The notes under the pieces: model-generated
Seen by the model: only the letters and a program-made list of their open reading frames with translations
Told to the model about the DNA's origin: nothing
Databases searched by the model: none
Shown here: positions 1 through 11,935 of the stretch, one piece after another
Numbering within the stretch: position 1 is the first letter of the stretch
Layout: each line of letters opens with the position of its first letter
Made by a program: the position numbers and the translations under genes
DNA from: Aristolochia californica
Lineage: Eukaryota > Streptophyta > Magnoliopsida > Piperales > Aristolochiaceae
Length of the DNA: 64,000 nt
NCBI GenBank assembly: GCA_029961685.1
Contig: JARWKL010000005.1
Span: 40,089,357-40,153,356 of the forward strand
Reading direction: 5' to 3'

Positions 1-1193
1 TTTAAATGTAAACTTGAGTTTTCACTCTCCATTTTTCTCATAAGCAAAAAGATAAGGCATATAGATTGCAACTTTAAAGATCACAACAAAATGAAAAATT
101 TCAGAGTGTTTAACTTTATTAACACACCACAATTGAACACCAAAGTTTTGTTATCGATGTTCCTCTATTAGTATTCATTGCTCAACAACATGCGCTTGGG
201 AAATTTCACTAGTATAACCCCTAACAGCTTTGAATTTTATAAGAAAAAAGATTTCTAATTGATCCTAACATGTTTTCAATATAGATATGCATGTATAGAA
301 CATGTTGAATATGCAAACGACCTAAGGATCTAAAACTTTCAAGTAGTACAATAATTTTGAAGTCTTAGGGTTGTTCACTTTACATGTATAAAGTTTTTAA
401 AATTTCTAAGTAACATGGACTCTAACCATCAGTACTTCATTTCTTTTCTTGTGGGTGCTTCTTCAAGATGACAACAGACAATTGAAGTTTGTGGTCCGTT
501 TTTGGCTATGCTAGTTCTTTTGTATAAAACCTTTGGTTTTAATCTCTTGAAAGATATGCATCTAAAATGCTAAATTTTCAATTTGTTAAAGCAACTAAGT
601 GTTGCTATCATCAAAATACGAATGTGAGACCACACTCAGTCTTCTCCTTTGAAAGATCCAAGCGTCCAACTTTAATGCACACTTTGAAAAGATTTGGAGT
701 TTATATAAGGTGAATGCAAGGAATCGATTCGAGAGGAATTAATCATATACAAAAATTGTGTTTTCTTTCTCAAAAATGAACTCAATATAGAATTTCAAGA
801 ATGAATTCTTAGAATTGAGTAAGATAATAAGATTACTAATAAATGTTCATTAACTTCTCAAGTGAACGTTAAGTATGATATTTATCCAAACCATTTTTTG
901 CCCATTTAAAAAAAATTGATTGACAATCATAAATCATTGTAAAGTGATTGATCATTCAATCATGCGTAACGACTATATTTTTGTTAGAAATAATTTTATG
1001 GATAAAAAGTCAACACTCAGTTAACAATCCCCAACCTACCACACTATCCTTTGATAGAGGACAAGGGAAGGCAAAGGCTAGTTCACCATGGATCAAAATA
1101 CCAAAATCAGAATACAAGAAATCCATTAGTCACCATGCTACAAAGTTATTGTTAAAATGAAAATGATACTATTTTCTATAGATAATTAAAAGT
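1..1193. other. AT-rich flank without recognisable gene
   Basis: No coding region, RNA gene or recognisable mobile element is visible. Short open frames here (for example around 948-1160) have no recognisable domain and sit in AT-rich sequence. The stretch lies downstream of the 3' end of the minus-strand TRAIP-like gene. Confidence 0.5.
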
Positions 1194-1383
1194 GTATGAT
1201 ACAAAATTTGGTACAGTTACAAGTAAAAGACAGCAGCAATGTATGATACAAAATCTAGTACAGTTACAAGTAAAAGACGATGGCAATGTATGATTTACAA
1301 AATTTAGTACAGTTAGGAGTAAAAGACGACAGCAATGTATGATACAAAATTTAGTACAGTTACGAGTAAAAGACGACGGCAAT
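1194..1383. repeat. 47-bp minisatellite, four copies
   Basis: Four head-to-tail copies of a 47-49 bp unit that starts GTATGAT and ends GGCAAT or AGCAAT begin at 1194, 1241, 1288 and 1337. Copies differ by scattered substitutions, and the third carries a 2-bp insertion. The array lies about 190 bp beyond the stop codon of the neighbouring minus-strand gene, so it may be transcribed in its 3' flank. Open frames reading across it are produced by the repeat and are not genes. Confidence 0.85.
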
Positions 1384-1571
1384 GATTAAAAAATATTGAC
1401 ATGACCGATTGAAACAGGGGTTTCAGTACCGGTACCGGGTCCAAAATGCAAAAAATATCCGCCAATACCAATATTTTTCGAGATATTCGAGTATAAGTCA
1501 TCTCAACGAAACAATTTTGTACCCATCCCGGCCAGCAGCGTGATATCCCGGGCGGTATGAGCAAGCGGCCC

Positions 1572-4500
1572 TTACCGGTTATCTTTAATGCCATACTTGC
1601 ATCTTTTGGGAAGCCCTGAGAAAGAGTCGTTGCCATCCTGCAAACGGAATGTGTTGTGAATGACAAGAAGAAGAAAACAGCTTTTAATGATTGTTCAGTT
1701 AATAAAGTAACAAGTTCTGCTGAAACCATGAATTCAAGGCTAATGAACGAATAAAACGACCCACCAAAGGCAGGTTTGGAGACCTCAGAACTTTGATTTT
1801 CCCTCCTCGCCCGTCTGCCCCAACAGCTATAAGATCTCCACTTGATCCTGACAAAGACACTTTGTTCTGGCCACGCTTGCGCGACTTTCCCAAGTATCTA
1901 TTAGCACCTGCAGGGCCTATAAGAGAAGGAGAAAAAACAATTCTCACCTACAAACCATAAATAGGAAAGAAGAAACAGAGAAACATGTCACCAAGTTGCA
2001 ACTGAACTCGTAAATCTAGAGCACATAGGTGAGACTTTTCATGGGAAAGGAAGAAATGATCTACCTAAAGATGTCACATATACTGCTCAGGCCATTTGAT
2101 TCAAATTAAGCTATCTTATAATAGCCTAAAAAATATTCACCTGGCTCAGTGACTGGTTCATGATTTTCCATCTTTTTTCGAAGAGGTCCCTTCTCCACAG
2201 CTGAAGCTTGAGAACTAAGTATAATCATGTCTTCCTCTACAGTATTCTCTATTTTTTTTGCCCCAGAAATTTCAGTAGTGACAGCAGAACTCACGCATCC
2301 AGAACGACTTCTGCTTCTAAGCACAAAGGGTTCTGCAGATACTTTAGAGCGGACAGCTCCCTCAGAAACAGATGAAGGCTGACCTGAACTTTGGACAGGT
2401 TTGGTTATAGCCACATCAACCAAATCAGTATCATCATCTTCATCAAGATCAATTATGATGTTCTCTTGCTTAATGGGTTTTGCATGCAATTCTATCTGGC
2501 CTTCAGCCATATACTCAGTTAATTTTGAACTTGTTATGCAAGGTTTCATCTGAGCAATTTCTTCAGACTGCATTGTGGGATGTACAGGTTCCTTTGCTGG
2601 ATCAACTTCCATCTTGATAGTTTTCTTGTACATATTTACAGCCCTAAAGGCATTATTGTCTTTTTCTTCAAGAGCCTTTTCCAGTTCTTGCAGCCGCATC
2701 TGGTAAAATTCAGTAAACAATTTTTTAAACATGCATCACAGAATAGCATAGGAGTTCAAACAGAAACATAACACCAAAACATAGCAAGTAATGTTCATGC
2801 TGGCTCAGAATACCGCTTGACCTCAACATAGTTGCCAGGTCTATCAATAAACTAACATAATAAGCAGTTGGGGGAGTACCAGTGCATGATATTTTGTATT
2901 ATGATAAATACATCATTCCTTTTCTTCTTCTTTTTTCCCTCAAATCTAGAGCTACCTGATCTAAAGAACTTCAAAAGATAACTTTGAACAATTTTTGAAA
3001 AAACAGAAACCTCTAGTTTCCCGGTCAATATGGGCTCTCTTCAAGTTTGTCCAACAAAGTTATAGAAGTGCAAGAGAAGACAATAAATAAATTATCAAGA
3101 TCTAATTTTGAAAATATCATAATGTTTTATTTTATCTCAATCTTCCACCAAAGTCAAGCAACTTATTAAATTCGCAAGATATTTTTCCAAATTTTTTTTT
3201 TTTTTATAAAAGATGACTCTCCAACTCTTGTCTCATGATTAAGTGTCATAGGAGGACAAATCCTCCATGGAGGGGAGGCTTCTCCACATCTTTGAGAAAA
3301 TTCTTGACATTTAGCAGCAGCATAACATCTAGTGGAGGCTTCACCACTCAGCCAACATGGCAGCTGTCTTCATTGCCAAGGAGAGAATCCAAACTCAAAT
3401 TAGCATTATAAACTTCTATCACCGCAAATGCTCATAGTATTGTTGATTTAGTACCTCTGTAATAATATTGTGCCTGCATAGTCTGTAGTGGCATCTGTAC
3501 CTTTCCCCTCTTGATAACATTCTCTTCTGCTAAAAAATAAATGAGAAGTCTCTGACACTATTTTCACAAACAGATTGCTAATCCAACAGTTTGGATAAAT
3601 GCTTAAATTGATTCCCTCTCCCTTTTTTTGAGCAGTTCTTTTTAAATTGACTCCTTAGTTTACCATTGGCCTAGACAGAGCCCTGATATCTCTGCTTGGC
3701 TAATGGTGTAATGGGCTAAAATTCTAAAGTGAGGAATCATTATACCTTGGTTAGAAGAAAAAGTTAGTATCTTTGTGGGCATCTATGCCTAACTCATAGG
3801 GCCTAATTACATACTTCCTCTTATTTTTCCAATTGATATGTGTTCAACCAAAACATTTACAATCTCTTTTTCTTTATCGATATAATCTCTTAGAATTTAT
3901 TTGAGTTGTATTTTATGGTACAATTTTCTGCTAACAATATGATCAAACAGACATAGCAAAATTACAATCCACATTTCAAGCTATTGAGCTGCATGTGCCT
4001 ACTGTCAAGTTTTTTAAATGAAAATACATCTCAAAGAACTTACTTTCAGTTTCTTTATCTTTTCTCCAGCCTTATCAAGCTTTTTCCAAGAAAGAGTCTC
4101 CCCCCTTCCAAGCTGGTTGCACTGAGCCATCAATTCTTTATACTTCCTTTTAAAAGATACAAATTAAAGTAAACCAAAAAAAAAAAACAATATGCGGTGA
4201 GATAGCAAACTGGACAAGCAAAGAGAGCAAGTAAAATTTTCTATAAGTAAAACCAACAAAGTTCACCGACACATTGCAATCTCAACATGGAGCCATATTA
4301 AAGAGGGGTTTTACTTGTAAATCCCAGAATTTTAAAAACATCCTCTCCACCATGGATGAAGGGAGAAAATATGTTACAAGTTCAGATTCCAATTTTAGTA
4401 ATTGATTTTCTAGCAACAATAAAATTTCATGAGTGACAAACCAACAAATATACTGCTATTAAACTTATAAGAAAAATAAATCCTTCCAATGCTAAAAAAT

Positions 4501-6498
4501 AATACCAATACTAGTAACCTCAAGTAGGGACAATAGAAAATATTTTAAACTTTGAGGAACCACTGACTAAAAATCCAGTATTTCTGGATGTTTCAGTTAA
4601 AGCTTTTCACTACACCCTTCATGGGTTCTCCTCTCCACAAATTCATGACACATTCTCACTACTTTTTCCATTTGCAAAAGAAAATTATTGAAACTGCTAA
4701 TGAGATCCATAGGTTAGGAAGTAGATTACCCCAGCCAGCCCTGAATAACTAAAAGTGGAGAACAAGCAAAATCATATGGCAGAAAAGCTGATGGTGTCCC
4801 ATGCTTTCTGCTTTATCACCATCTATACAAAAGAACTGCAATTTTTTTTAATGAAATAACTGCATCCTTTAAAGGAAGAAGACCTAGAAGTTGACTTTTG
4901 AGTCCTATTTCATTGGTGTTTCAACTTTTCTGTGCATTAACCATACCTCAGTATTTATCTAGAGAATTAGCATTGTAGAAACTACTGGAAGAGTAGTTCA
5001 CATTGAAAATTCTAAAACGATTCTGTCACACTAATCATCTACAATATATGATCATTACCCACAACTAATCATCCATTAAGACAAAAATTAAACACCCACT
5101 GGTTACGGAGGACAAGTGACTTCTTGAGAATGGCTGCTGTCTCATCCTTGTTAGACCCACCACCAAGAAATGCAAGTTTTGAAATTTGCTCCTCATCCAG
5201 GTTCACATCAGATACCCTGATTCCTTTGCTAGAGTTAGTAGCAGAAGTAAAAAGTAAATTGGTAAGTCACTAGACTATATACTAAGGTCTTCTTACAGTT
5301 TGTGTGTGGCAAGCACTTTGCTCAAAGCTAGACATCTCTCCTGAAGCTGAGACCTCTCACTGAATAGCTTATTAAATTCCTGCATATATGAAAGGATTAT
5401 AGAGAAACACAGAAGGTTGGAGACCACAAAAGAAAACACACGTTAAAAATATCTTCCAGGAATCCCAAACTTGGGCTATTAATGACAAACTATTCAATAT
5501 CAGCAAACAGCTTTGAGATCTAGTTACACTTCTGCACAGAGGTCTATAAAGCCATGAAACAAAAGTTATAAAAAAAAAAAATTGTTTAAATTATGGTAAA
5601 TTTACCGCTGTTTTCAATTGAAGTATTTGCGCAATGCTTGCTTTCTCCAACTGAGCATGTTCCTTCAATTCCTCCTCTCTCTTGATATGTTGTTTGGTGA
5701 TAGACAGCTGCAGACAGAGACTAAGCCTCCAAATTATTATTTTTTATGATAAATCGTATTATCATTAAAAAGCTCTTTTGCCCGTTCAACAAGAAGAATG
5801 AAACGTGAAAAACTCCCACGAAAAGAAATCGCCATAAAGACATAATAGATAGATATTGAACAGTTGAACCAACAGCGCATACCTCCTCATTCAGTTCCTT
5901 CAAGTGCAGTTGTTGCCGCTCAAAAACAGTGTTCATTCCAGATATTTTCCCCTCCAATTTCTTCACCTCTTCTCGAAGTTCCTAAAGTAACAGTGGGAAA
6001 GAAAAGAAAAGAGCCATCAGCAAAAAGTAGTTCAGACTCGCATAGAATAAAAGTAAGCAACGGCATACCACATAACAAAATGCCAAAGAGGAAAGGCGTT
6101 GGACTTGCCTCGGCGTCAACATTGGAATCGGAGGGTCTCTGAGAACTAAGGGACTGTGATGCCTCGTTCATGGACTGAAAATAAAGCCGAATGACGTTTT
6201 TGTTTGAGCAAGTCTGCTTGCACACCGGGCAGCTGCTCTTCTTCTTCCCGGATGGGCAGTAATCGAACCACTGCTGGAGGCTGAGAACGGAGAGCAAGAC
6301 ACATATTTGATGAGACGCGAAATGATTAAAGAGAAAGAACTGAACGATCAGGACTCGAGAGCGGGTAAACAACCAGAGCTCGTGAAAGACGTGACCGCAA
6401 ATGGTGATGACCTGGAAGTCCTCATGGATGGGCTTGAGGTCTTCGAAGCAGATTGAACAGATGGTCCTGGTGAAGCCGTCGTCGCCGGCCATCCTCAT
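1572..6498 (-). CDS. TRAIP: TRAIP-like RING-H2 E3 ubiquitin ligase, 10 exons
   Basis: Exons, 5' to 3' on the minus strand: 6498-6374, 6280-6109, 5981-5883, 5707-5606, 5379-5297, 5228-5100, 4146-4044, 2699-2141, 1916-1765, 1637-1572. They join in phase to 529 codons. A RING-H2 finger opens the protein, with ligands C14, C17, C34, H36, H39, C42, C59 and C62, split by intron 1. Residues from about 100 to 290 are charged and heptad-like (coiled coil), followed by a low-complexity tail with an acidic SUMO-interacting-type motif and a basic segment near the C-terminus (LPKRCKYG). This order (RING, coiled coil, disordered tail) and the CGHxFH core match TRAIP, an E3 ligase that in animals acts on stalled replisomes and DNA crosslinks in the nucleus; a plant role is inferred. 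The start is the ATG at 6498; an in-frame ATG at 6492 is equally possible. Intron 2 has a GC donor. The last exon stops directly after GIKDNR, though that stop overlaps a GTAAGG donor-like string, so the extreme C-terminus is less certain. Confidence 0.9.
6103..6109 (-). other. GC-AG splice donor of TRAIP-like intron 2
   Basis: Exon 2 ends GCCGAG and the intron starts GCAAGT, a consensus GC donor. The next GT donor would leave the wrong phase for exon 3, which begins in phase 0 (ELREEV). The acceptor TTTAG lies at 5982. Confidence 0.8.
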
Positions 6499-6551
6499 AC
6501 TCACTTCCGGTAGCAGCCGAAGGCAAGTGGACGATGACCGAGAAGAATAGC

Positions 6552-6560
6552 AATTTATAG
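6552..6560 (-). promoter_or_regulatory. TATA-like box of the TRAIP-like gene
   Basis: Read on the minus strand, CTATAAATT lies about 55 bp upstream of the first ATG. This spacing would leave a short 5' leader of some 20-30 bases. No other core promoter element was recognised. Confidence 0.4.
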
Positions 6561-6599
6561 GGCATGTGGCTTCATTTGAACAAATCTAAGAGGAAGTGT

Positions 6600-7845
6600 G
6601 GCGGGAGTTCAAATTTGGCGAAGGGCAGTGCTCGAAGCGGCCAGGTTTCGACGAGGCCAGCAGGCTGGTTGCAGTGGGCCCATCACCGGTTTGGCATGAA
6701 TTAAATTTTAATTCTAACTCAAGACTATCGAAAATAAAATTTCAAAAATTGAAGTAAAATAGGAAAAATGAAATTGAATGCACCACAGTTTTAAAATAAA
6801 AAATTAATATTTTAATAGTAAGTATAATAATTTAAAATAAATTCTAAGTTAGTTCTCAAAGATTTAAAAAAGTGCTACAAAGGGAAGCAAAAATAAGAAA
6901 AATGAAATTCAATCCTCTATGATTTCAAAAATAAAAAAATTGTTATTTTAATATTAAATATAATGAAAAATAATTAAGTTCTAATTTTTAAAATTATTAA
7001 AACTAATATATTTTTATTTAAAATTATTACTATAAAATATTATTAATATGAAATTATTAACATAATAACTATAATTATTATTTTTAATCATGAACAATGC
7101 ATATTGTTTTATAATAAATATATAATAATTATTTTTAATAATAGACGATGCATATTGTTTATGATAACTATAATCATTTAATTATATCGTTTAAAGTTAA
7201 GTTAACAATATATTTCATTTTTATTTAAATTAACATACTCATTTAACTTAATTTAATCTAATAATTATAATTATAACATATTAGTCTAATTATTAAAAAT
7301 ACTTGATTATATTATTATATTGATATTATATTTAGTAATATTTTAATTTTTAAGTTATACTAATTTAATAAGTATTATTTTTTAATAATAATAAATGCAT
7401 TATTATTTTAAGAATAATATAATAATATAGAATTTTATGAAAAAAATTAATTATTTAAAATTTTAAAAGGAATAATGTAAATATATTAGTTTAAAAATAT
7501 TGAGGGAAAAATATATTTCACTTATTTAAAATTGAGACATTAATTTAAATAAAGATAATTATGAAATAATTCAAGTATATTAGTTTGACAAGAAAATACA
7601 TTTCACTTATTTAAATAAAGACACTAATTTAAATTAAGATCTATATAATTTCCATAAATATTTTGAATAAATGATTAAATATAACATATTATTTAATTTG
7701 AATTTTATTAAGGATAAACTATAAGAATGCAGATACCAGAATTTGAGCATCATTTTGAATGAAATAGTAAACCTAAAAAGTATAAACTTCCAGAAAAAAA
7801 TAAAAAAGAGAAAACCTATCAAGTTGAAAGAAGAGGGAGAAAGGG
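6600..7845. other. AT-rich intergenic DNA
   Basis: This stretch upstream of the TRAIP-like gene is dominated by A and T runs from about 6700 to 7830. No gene, RNA or mobile-element end was recognised. The open frame at 7634-7822 is AT-rich, low-complexity sequence. Confidence 0.5.
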
Positions 7846-8178
7846 TGTTACGGTCTCAGATCTGACACACGGATTCGTACGGAGGAAGAAAAGAAAGACG
7901 AAAAATCAAGCTGAAGGGAAGCCTGAAAACCCTAGGTTCTTTGAGGAGAGCACACACCCTTGTTTATGCTAAATCAATGTTTGTCTTTCTCATTATTCTT
8001 ACCCCTTAAATAGGGTTCACCCTTACAAGGTTTAAGATAAAATATTACAAAAATACCCCTATAAATAAAATATTCCAAAAATACCCCTATGGCCTATTAA
8101 TTTTTTAACTGAAATAAAATAAAGTAAATTAAATAAAAATAATTAAAATAATAATGTTATTACATGCATAATATTACA
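7846..8178 (-). mobile_element. LTR of a truncated gypsy-type retrotransposon
   Basis: On the minus strand the segment starts TGTAATATTA and ends CGTAACA, giving TG...CA ends. It is directly preceded by a purine-rich tract (CCCAAGGGGG) that fits a polypurine tract, so this is a 3' LTR. A 5' partner was not found. Confidence 0.6.
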
Positions 8179-8305
8179 CCCCCTTGGGAAAAAGAGTTTG
8201 TCCTCAAACTCAAAGGTAAGGTCTATATGCCAAGTAGCATATGCAGTAACTGTGTCCGCCCTCTGGACAACCAAAACTAGAGCAATCCACCCAAGTAGCA
8301 AACTT
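8179..8305 (-). pseudogene. Decayed 3' end of gypsy pol next to the LTR
   Basis: On the minus strand the bases before the LTR include a GAGGACAAACTCTTTTTCCC string. That resembles the LEDKL/F-coding tail and polypurine tract found at the end of many plant Ty3/gypsy polyproteins, and an ATWVD-like string lies just upstream. The frame is broken throughout and ends near a long A run at 8310-8330. Confidence 0.45.
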
Positions 8306-9340
8306 TAAACAAAAAAAAAAAAAAAAAAAGTTGAACATCTGATATCTTTCTTTTGCTACTTCGACTTCATATTCCAATCACATAATCACACTCCAAAATT
8401 GATAACTAAACAAAACTTTTAATGTGTAATAAATTAAAGAGTGGGTCCACATTGATGTAAATATTCTATGATGTTTTGGGTTTTTATCTTCACCTATTAG
8501 GGTGAAGGGCATGAGTGTAATTATAACTCTTTAACATCTCTAAATAATAGTTAAGGGGGAGGATTAGGTATTGATTCTCCATCCTAATCCTTACTCCAAC
8601 TTTTTCCAACGTCGCCTCTCTCCCTTCTCTTGCCATCCTTGCATTCTCTCTTTTTCTCTCTTCCCTTCTTTCTCACATAACCTTGTACATCATTAGTGTT
8701 ACAACCATGAAATCCTGAAAATCAACATGGTTTCAAAGTAGTGATTTCAGGATTCTAAGATTTGTTCTTTTTTGTTTGGTTGATCAAAGGATGCACGAAC
8801 AAGAAACCAAAGTATATCAGGTTTCTCTCAAAGAATATTAGTACTTTCTCTCTTGCTTTTTATGGTTCTTTTAATTACTGGTTGAAGCCTTGAGAACGTG
8901 CATGGAGTTAAAAATGCACGGTTAAAAATACCAGAGTGTTTTTATGCTTAAGTTAAATTTGTACACAAGTTGTTTGCATAATTACTGAATGTTGGATTTC
9001 TTCTTGTCCATGGACCAAGAGTTAAGTCATTAAGTTTGTAAGATTGTGGCTACTGAAATAGAGACTGATACACTACCTAGATTAAGTTATATCCTTGATG
9101 AATTTTTGTCCTGAGTTGATGAAATACTCGTCTATTTTAAGGAGAAGAACAACAACATTCGGTTTCAATCTTTTAATGCTTCAATGTGTTGCATACATTG
9201 AGTCTTGTTGAGTTATTTGCCATAATAATCCTCCTGAAACTTGATTTCTGTGGGTTCTTTTATCGAGAGGAAGAAGAACTCAATGTTCTTGAATTTACCG
9301 AGGTTCCAAATTCATGGAACTCAATTTGGTAAGAAATTCT
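8306..9340. other. Intergenic DNA, no gene recognised
   Basis: The stretch contains mixed AT-rich and CT-rich DNA. A part around 8440-8700 has the texture of an LTR or leader (a GGGCATGAGTGTAATTATAA string and a CTCTCTC-rich block), but paired ends were not found. No coding region is supported. Confidence 0.35.
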
Positions 9341-9888
9341 TGTTGGAATTATGGTTTCGAATATATTATTTAAGAAATAAAATTACCATGATTTTTTAGG
9401 CGTGGGGCCCATTTCTAGATGCTTTGTCATTGGATGTTCAGTACAAGGAATAATGGCGAACACATCCCCCTGTAGAGGTAGATTAATTGGGTGCATTGAC
9501 TTAGTGGACACATCCCTTGGGAATAAGGTGATGGATCTCTCTTGAGGGGATGTATCTCTCCTAAGATGATGTATCCTTATGAATAGTCATTAGTGCCACA
9601 CCTTTTGGAAATCTATAAATTCCTCCATGGTCTTACAAGTGATGCTAATGCTATTTGCACACCCAGTCTGGTTGAACGGGAGCAAGTTTATCGCTTGTAA
9701 ATGAATTATCAAATGTTATCTTATGCACTTCAAGTTTTATTTATGTTTTTCAAGATGAAAGGTACGCTCTCTGTATTCTTCTTATTTCAATTCTATGATA
9801 TATGACTCTCGTGATAAGGAGAATTAGGAGGATTTAATATCTATTTCTATGATGTTTATTTTATTATTATTAGACATCAAGTCTAACA
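9341..9888. mobile_element. Probable solo copia-type LTR
   Basis: The segment begins TGTTGGA and ends TCTAACA, short imperfect inverted ends typical of copia LTRs, over 548 bp. The flanks (ATTCT and ATTAC) are only a weak match for a 5-bp target duplication. No internal domain adjoins either end. Orientation is undetermined. Confidence 0.5.
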
Positions 9889-11212
9889 ATTACAAGTGAT
9901 TTATGCATCTGCTTGTATCATAGAGATAAATTCTATTTTTCTATATTTTTTCCATTTTTTTGGATTTTTTGGCTATTTATTTGTGAATGGATATAAACCT
10001 AGTTTAGGCTTATTGTGTTTTGGCGCTATAGGCGAGGGCCTTTATGCGCGCGGGCCTTCATGCACACGGGCTGACGGAAGGGAAGAAGGGAAATTGAAAT
10101 TTACCCAAAATCAGGATCAATGTTCTCTTCTAATGAACCTAGGATCAACGTTCTCCTTGACGAACCCAAGGTTCAAGTCTCCCTTCGACGAGCCTGACTT
10201 CTTCTCTCCACGAATTCCTTCATTCTATCCATTCTCGGCAATATAGGTCGACCAGGCAAGTCTGTTCGCCCCGGTTCGTCCCCTGCTCCCCTTGATGATC
10301 CTTCACTTCGTCGAGTGACGAGGTCTATGGTCAAGGACCATAACAATTCGACTCATGTAGGAAAAAATATATCAATTTTAAGCCAAACAAAAGATTCAAC
10401 CCTCAAAAGAGCCATTGAAGCATAAAAGAGTCATCCTCAATGCAAGATTCAACCCCAACCTATAGAAATGGAAATTCAAGATATTTCAAAAGCCATAACT
10501 TTTTGGGTATAGTTCTCAATTCATTTAAGTGACCTTTTAGAAGACAAAAGAACACTAGAAGAATTTAATTAGTATTTTTAAATAATTTTTAGATTATTTT
10601 TCAATAAATTTTTACGCGAACTAGGAATTAGCCTGATTTTTTTGCAACAACTAGTTTTTTGAACTTGGATTTTGTCCTATAAATACCCAAGTCATTTCTA
10701 GACTTTACAAAAACTTTATCCACACAAATTCTAAAACTTCTTTATCATATTCAAGTCGTTTCCATGAGGCCTATGCTTGAAATTTGAATTTCGAGTTTGT
10801 TGAAGTTTTGAGCTAAGTGTTTTTGAACTTTATTTTTACATCTCTTGAGTATTTTCTCAAAATTATCTAAAGTTTTGATTACTTTGTCTATTGAGCTTTT
10901 AGATTTCAAATCAAAACTTCTACTTTGATTAGCATCAATTGATCTTTATTTTATATCTAATGTTGCTAATCAAATTGATAGTTTCATTTAGAAATCTCTA
11001 GTGTACCTTTATTATTACTGTCAATTGTATATCTATTAAGAGGTATTGTAAAGCAAGAATTGATTGCTTTTAAGTCGATTAGAGTTGGTTGACTTACTAT
11101 AATTTTGTAAATCCCTTTTGGGTCTAGGTACTTGTACCTAGACTTATTTGTCATAAGTCCCAAAGTGTTTTGGGTAGGTTTTGTAAATGAATTGTTAAGG
11201 CTCAAAACTGTA
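9889..11212. other. Intergenic DNA, no gene recognised
   Basis: No domain, RNA or paired repeat was recognised. The open frame at 9896-10246 crosses a GC-richer patch (10020-10330) but has no familiar motif and no splice context. Confidence 0.4.
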
Positions 11213-11430
11213 GATGTTGTTTGGCTTTTCATTTCATAGTGGATATTTTAATTCAAAAGCAAGAGCTCCCTAGGAGTCGAGTAGCAATCAGAAATAGTGG
11301 TTAAACGCACCTCCTCTGGCCACACGTAGCAGTCAGTTGTAGAAATCATTTGGCTTTTCATATTGGATATTTTAATTCCAAGGCAAGAGTTCTCTGGAAG
11401 TAGGGTAGCAATCAGAAATAGTAGTCAACC
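11213..11430. repeat. Imperfect direct duplication, offset about 125 bp
   Basis: Two copies share TTTGGCTTTTCAT, GGATATTTTAATTC, GCAAGAG and GTAGCAATCAGAAATAGT in the same order, at 11220-11300 and 11349-11422. They differ by several substitutions and short gaps. No function is apparent. Confidence 0.6.
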
Positions 11431-11439
11431 GTGCAGCAA

Positions 11440-11935
11440 GGAGCAAAGAGGAGAGGTGGGAAAGAGGAAGAGGAGAGAAGGAAATAAGGAAGAAAGTGGA
11501 AGAACAATTGAGGGGGGGGGAGGGGGGTTAAGATCGACGAGGCCAGGAAAATTGAGTAGAGAAAAAGAAGAAAAGGATGGGAAAAAAGAGAAAAAAAGGA
11601 AGAAGAGGGAGGGAAAAAAGGAAAATAAAAAAAATAGATAAAAGAGAAGAAGAGTAAAAATGGGAAATGAAAAAAGAAAACAGAGAAAAAAACATTTGGA
11701 AAAGAAAATGGAAAATGAAAGGAGAAATGGAAAAAAATAAGAAAATAAAATTAAAAAACATAGGGAAAAATAAAAGGAAAATTAATTAATTAAAAAGTCA
11801 AAATAAAAATAAGGAAAATGGAAAGAATAAAAAAAAAGAATACAGAAAGATAAAAAAAATAGGAAAAAATGGAAATAAAGAGAAAATGTATTAAAATAGT
11901 AAAAAATAAATAAAAGGAAAAAATAATTAGTCCTA
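11440..11935. repeat. Long purine-rich (GA/A-rich) tract
   Basis: For about 500 bases nearly every base on the plus strand is a purine, first as GA-rich and G-run sequence, then as A-rich sequence. Open frames on both strands (11363-11641 plus, 11528-11761 minus) consist of K/E/R or F/S/L runs forced by this composition and are not genes. Confidence 0.75.

Noticed and set aside
1380..1430. A QSVMSIFF string on the minus strand that fits a PCNA-interaction box, downstream of the TRAIP-like stop
   Set aside because: No acceptor AG in the right phase would join it to the last exon; the only nearby AG gives a stop at once. Chance match is likely.
5920..6504. One 194-codon open frame covering TRAIP exons 1-2
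   Set aside because: It reads through introns 1 and 2. The RING finger is complete only when intron 1 is removed, because Cys42 is split by it.
11363..11761. Open frames with Lys/Glu-rich or Phe/Ser-rich products
   Set aside because: They are forced by the purine-rich tract and occur on both strands.
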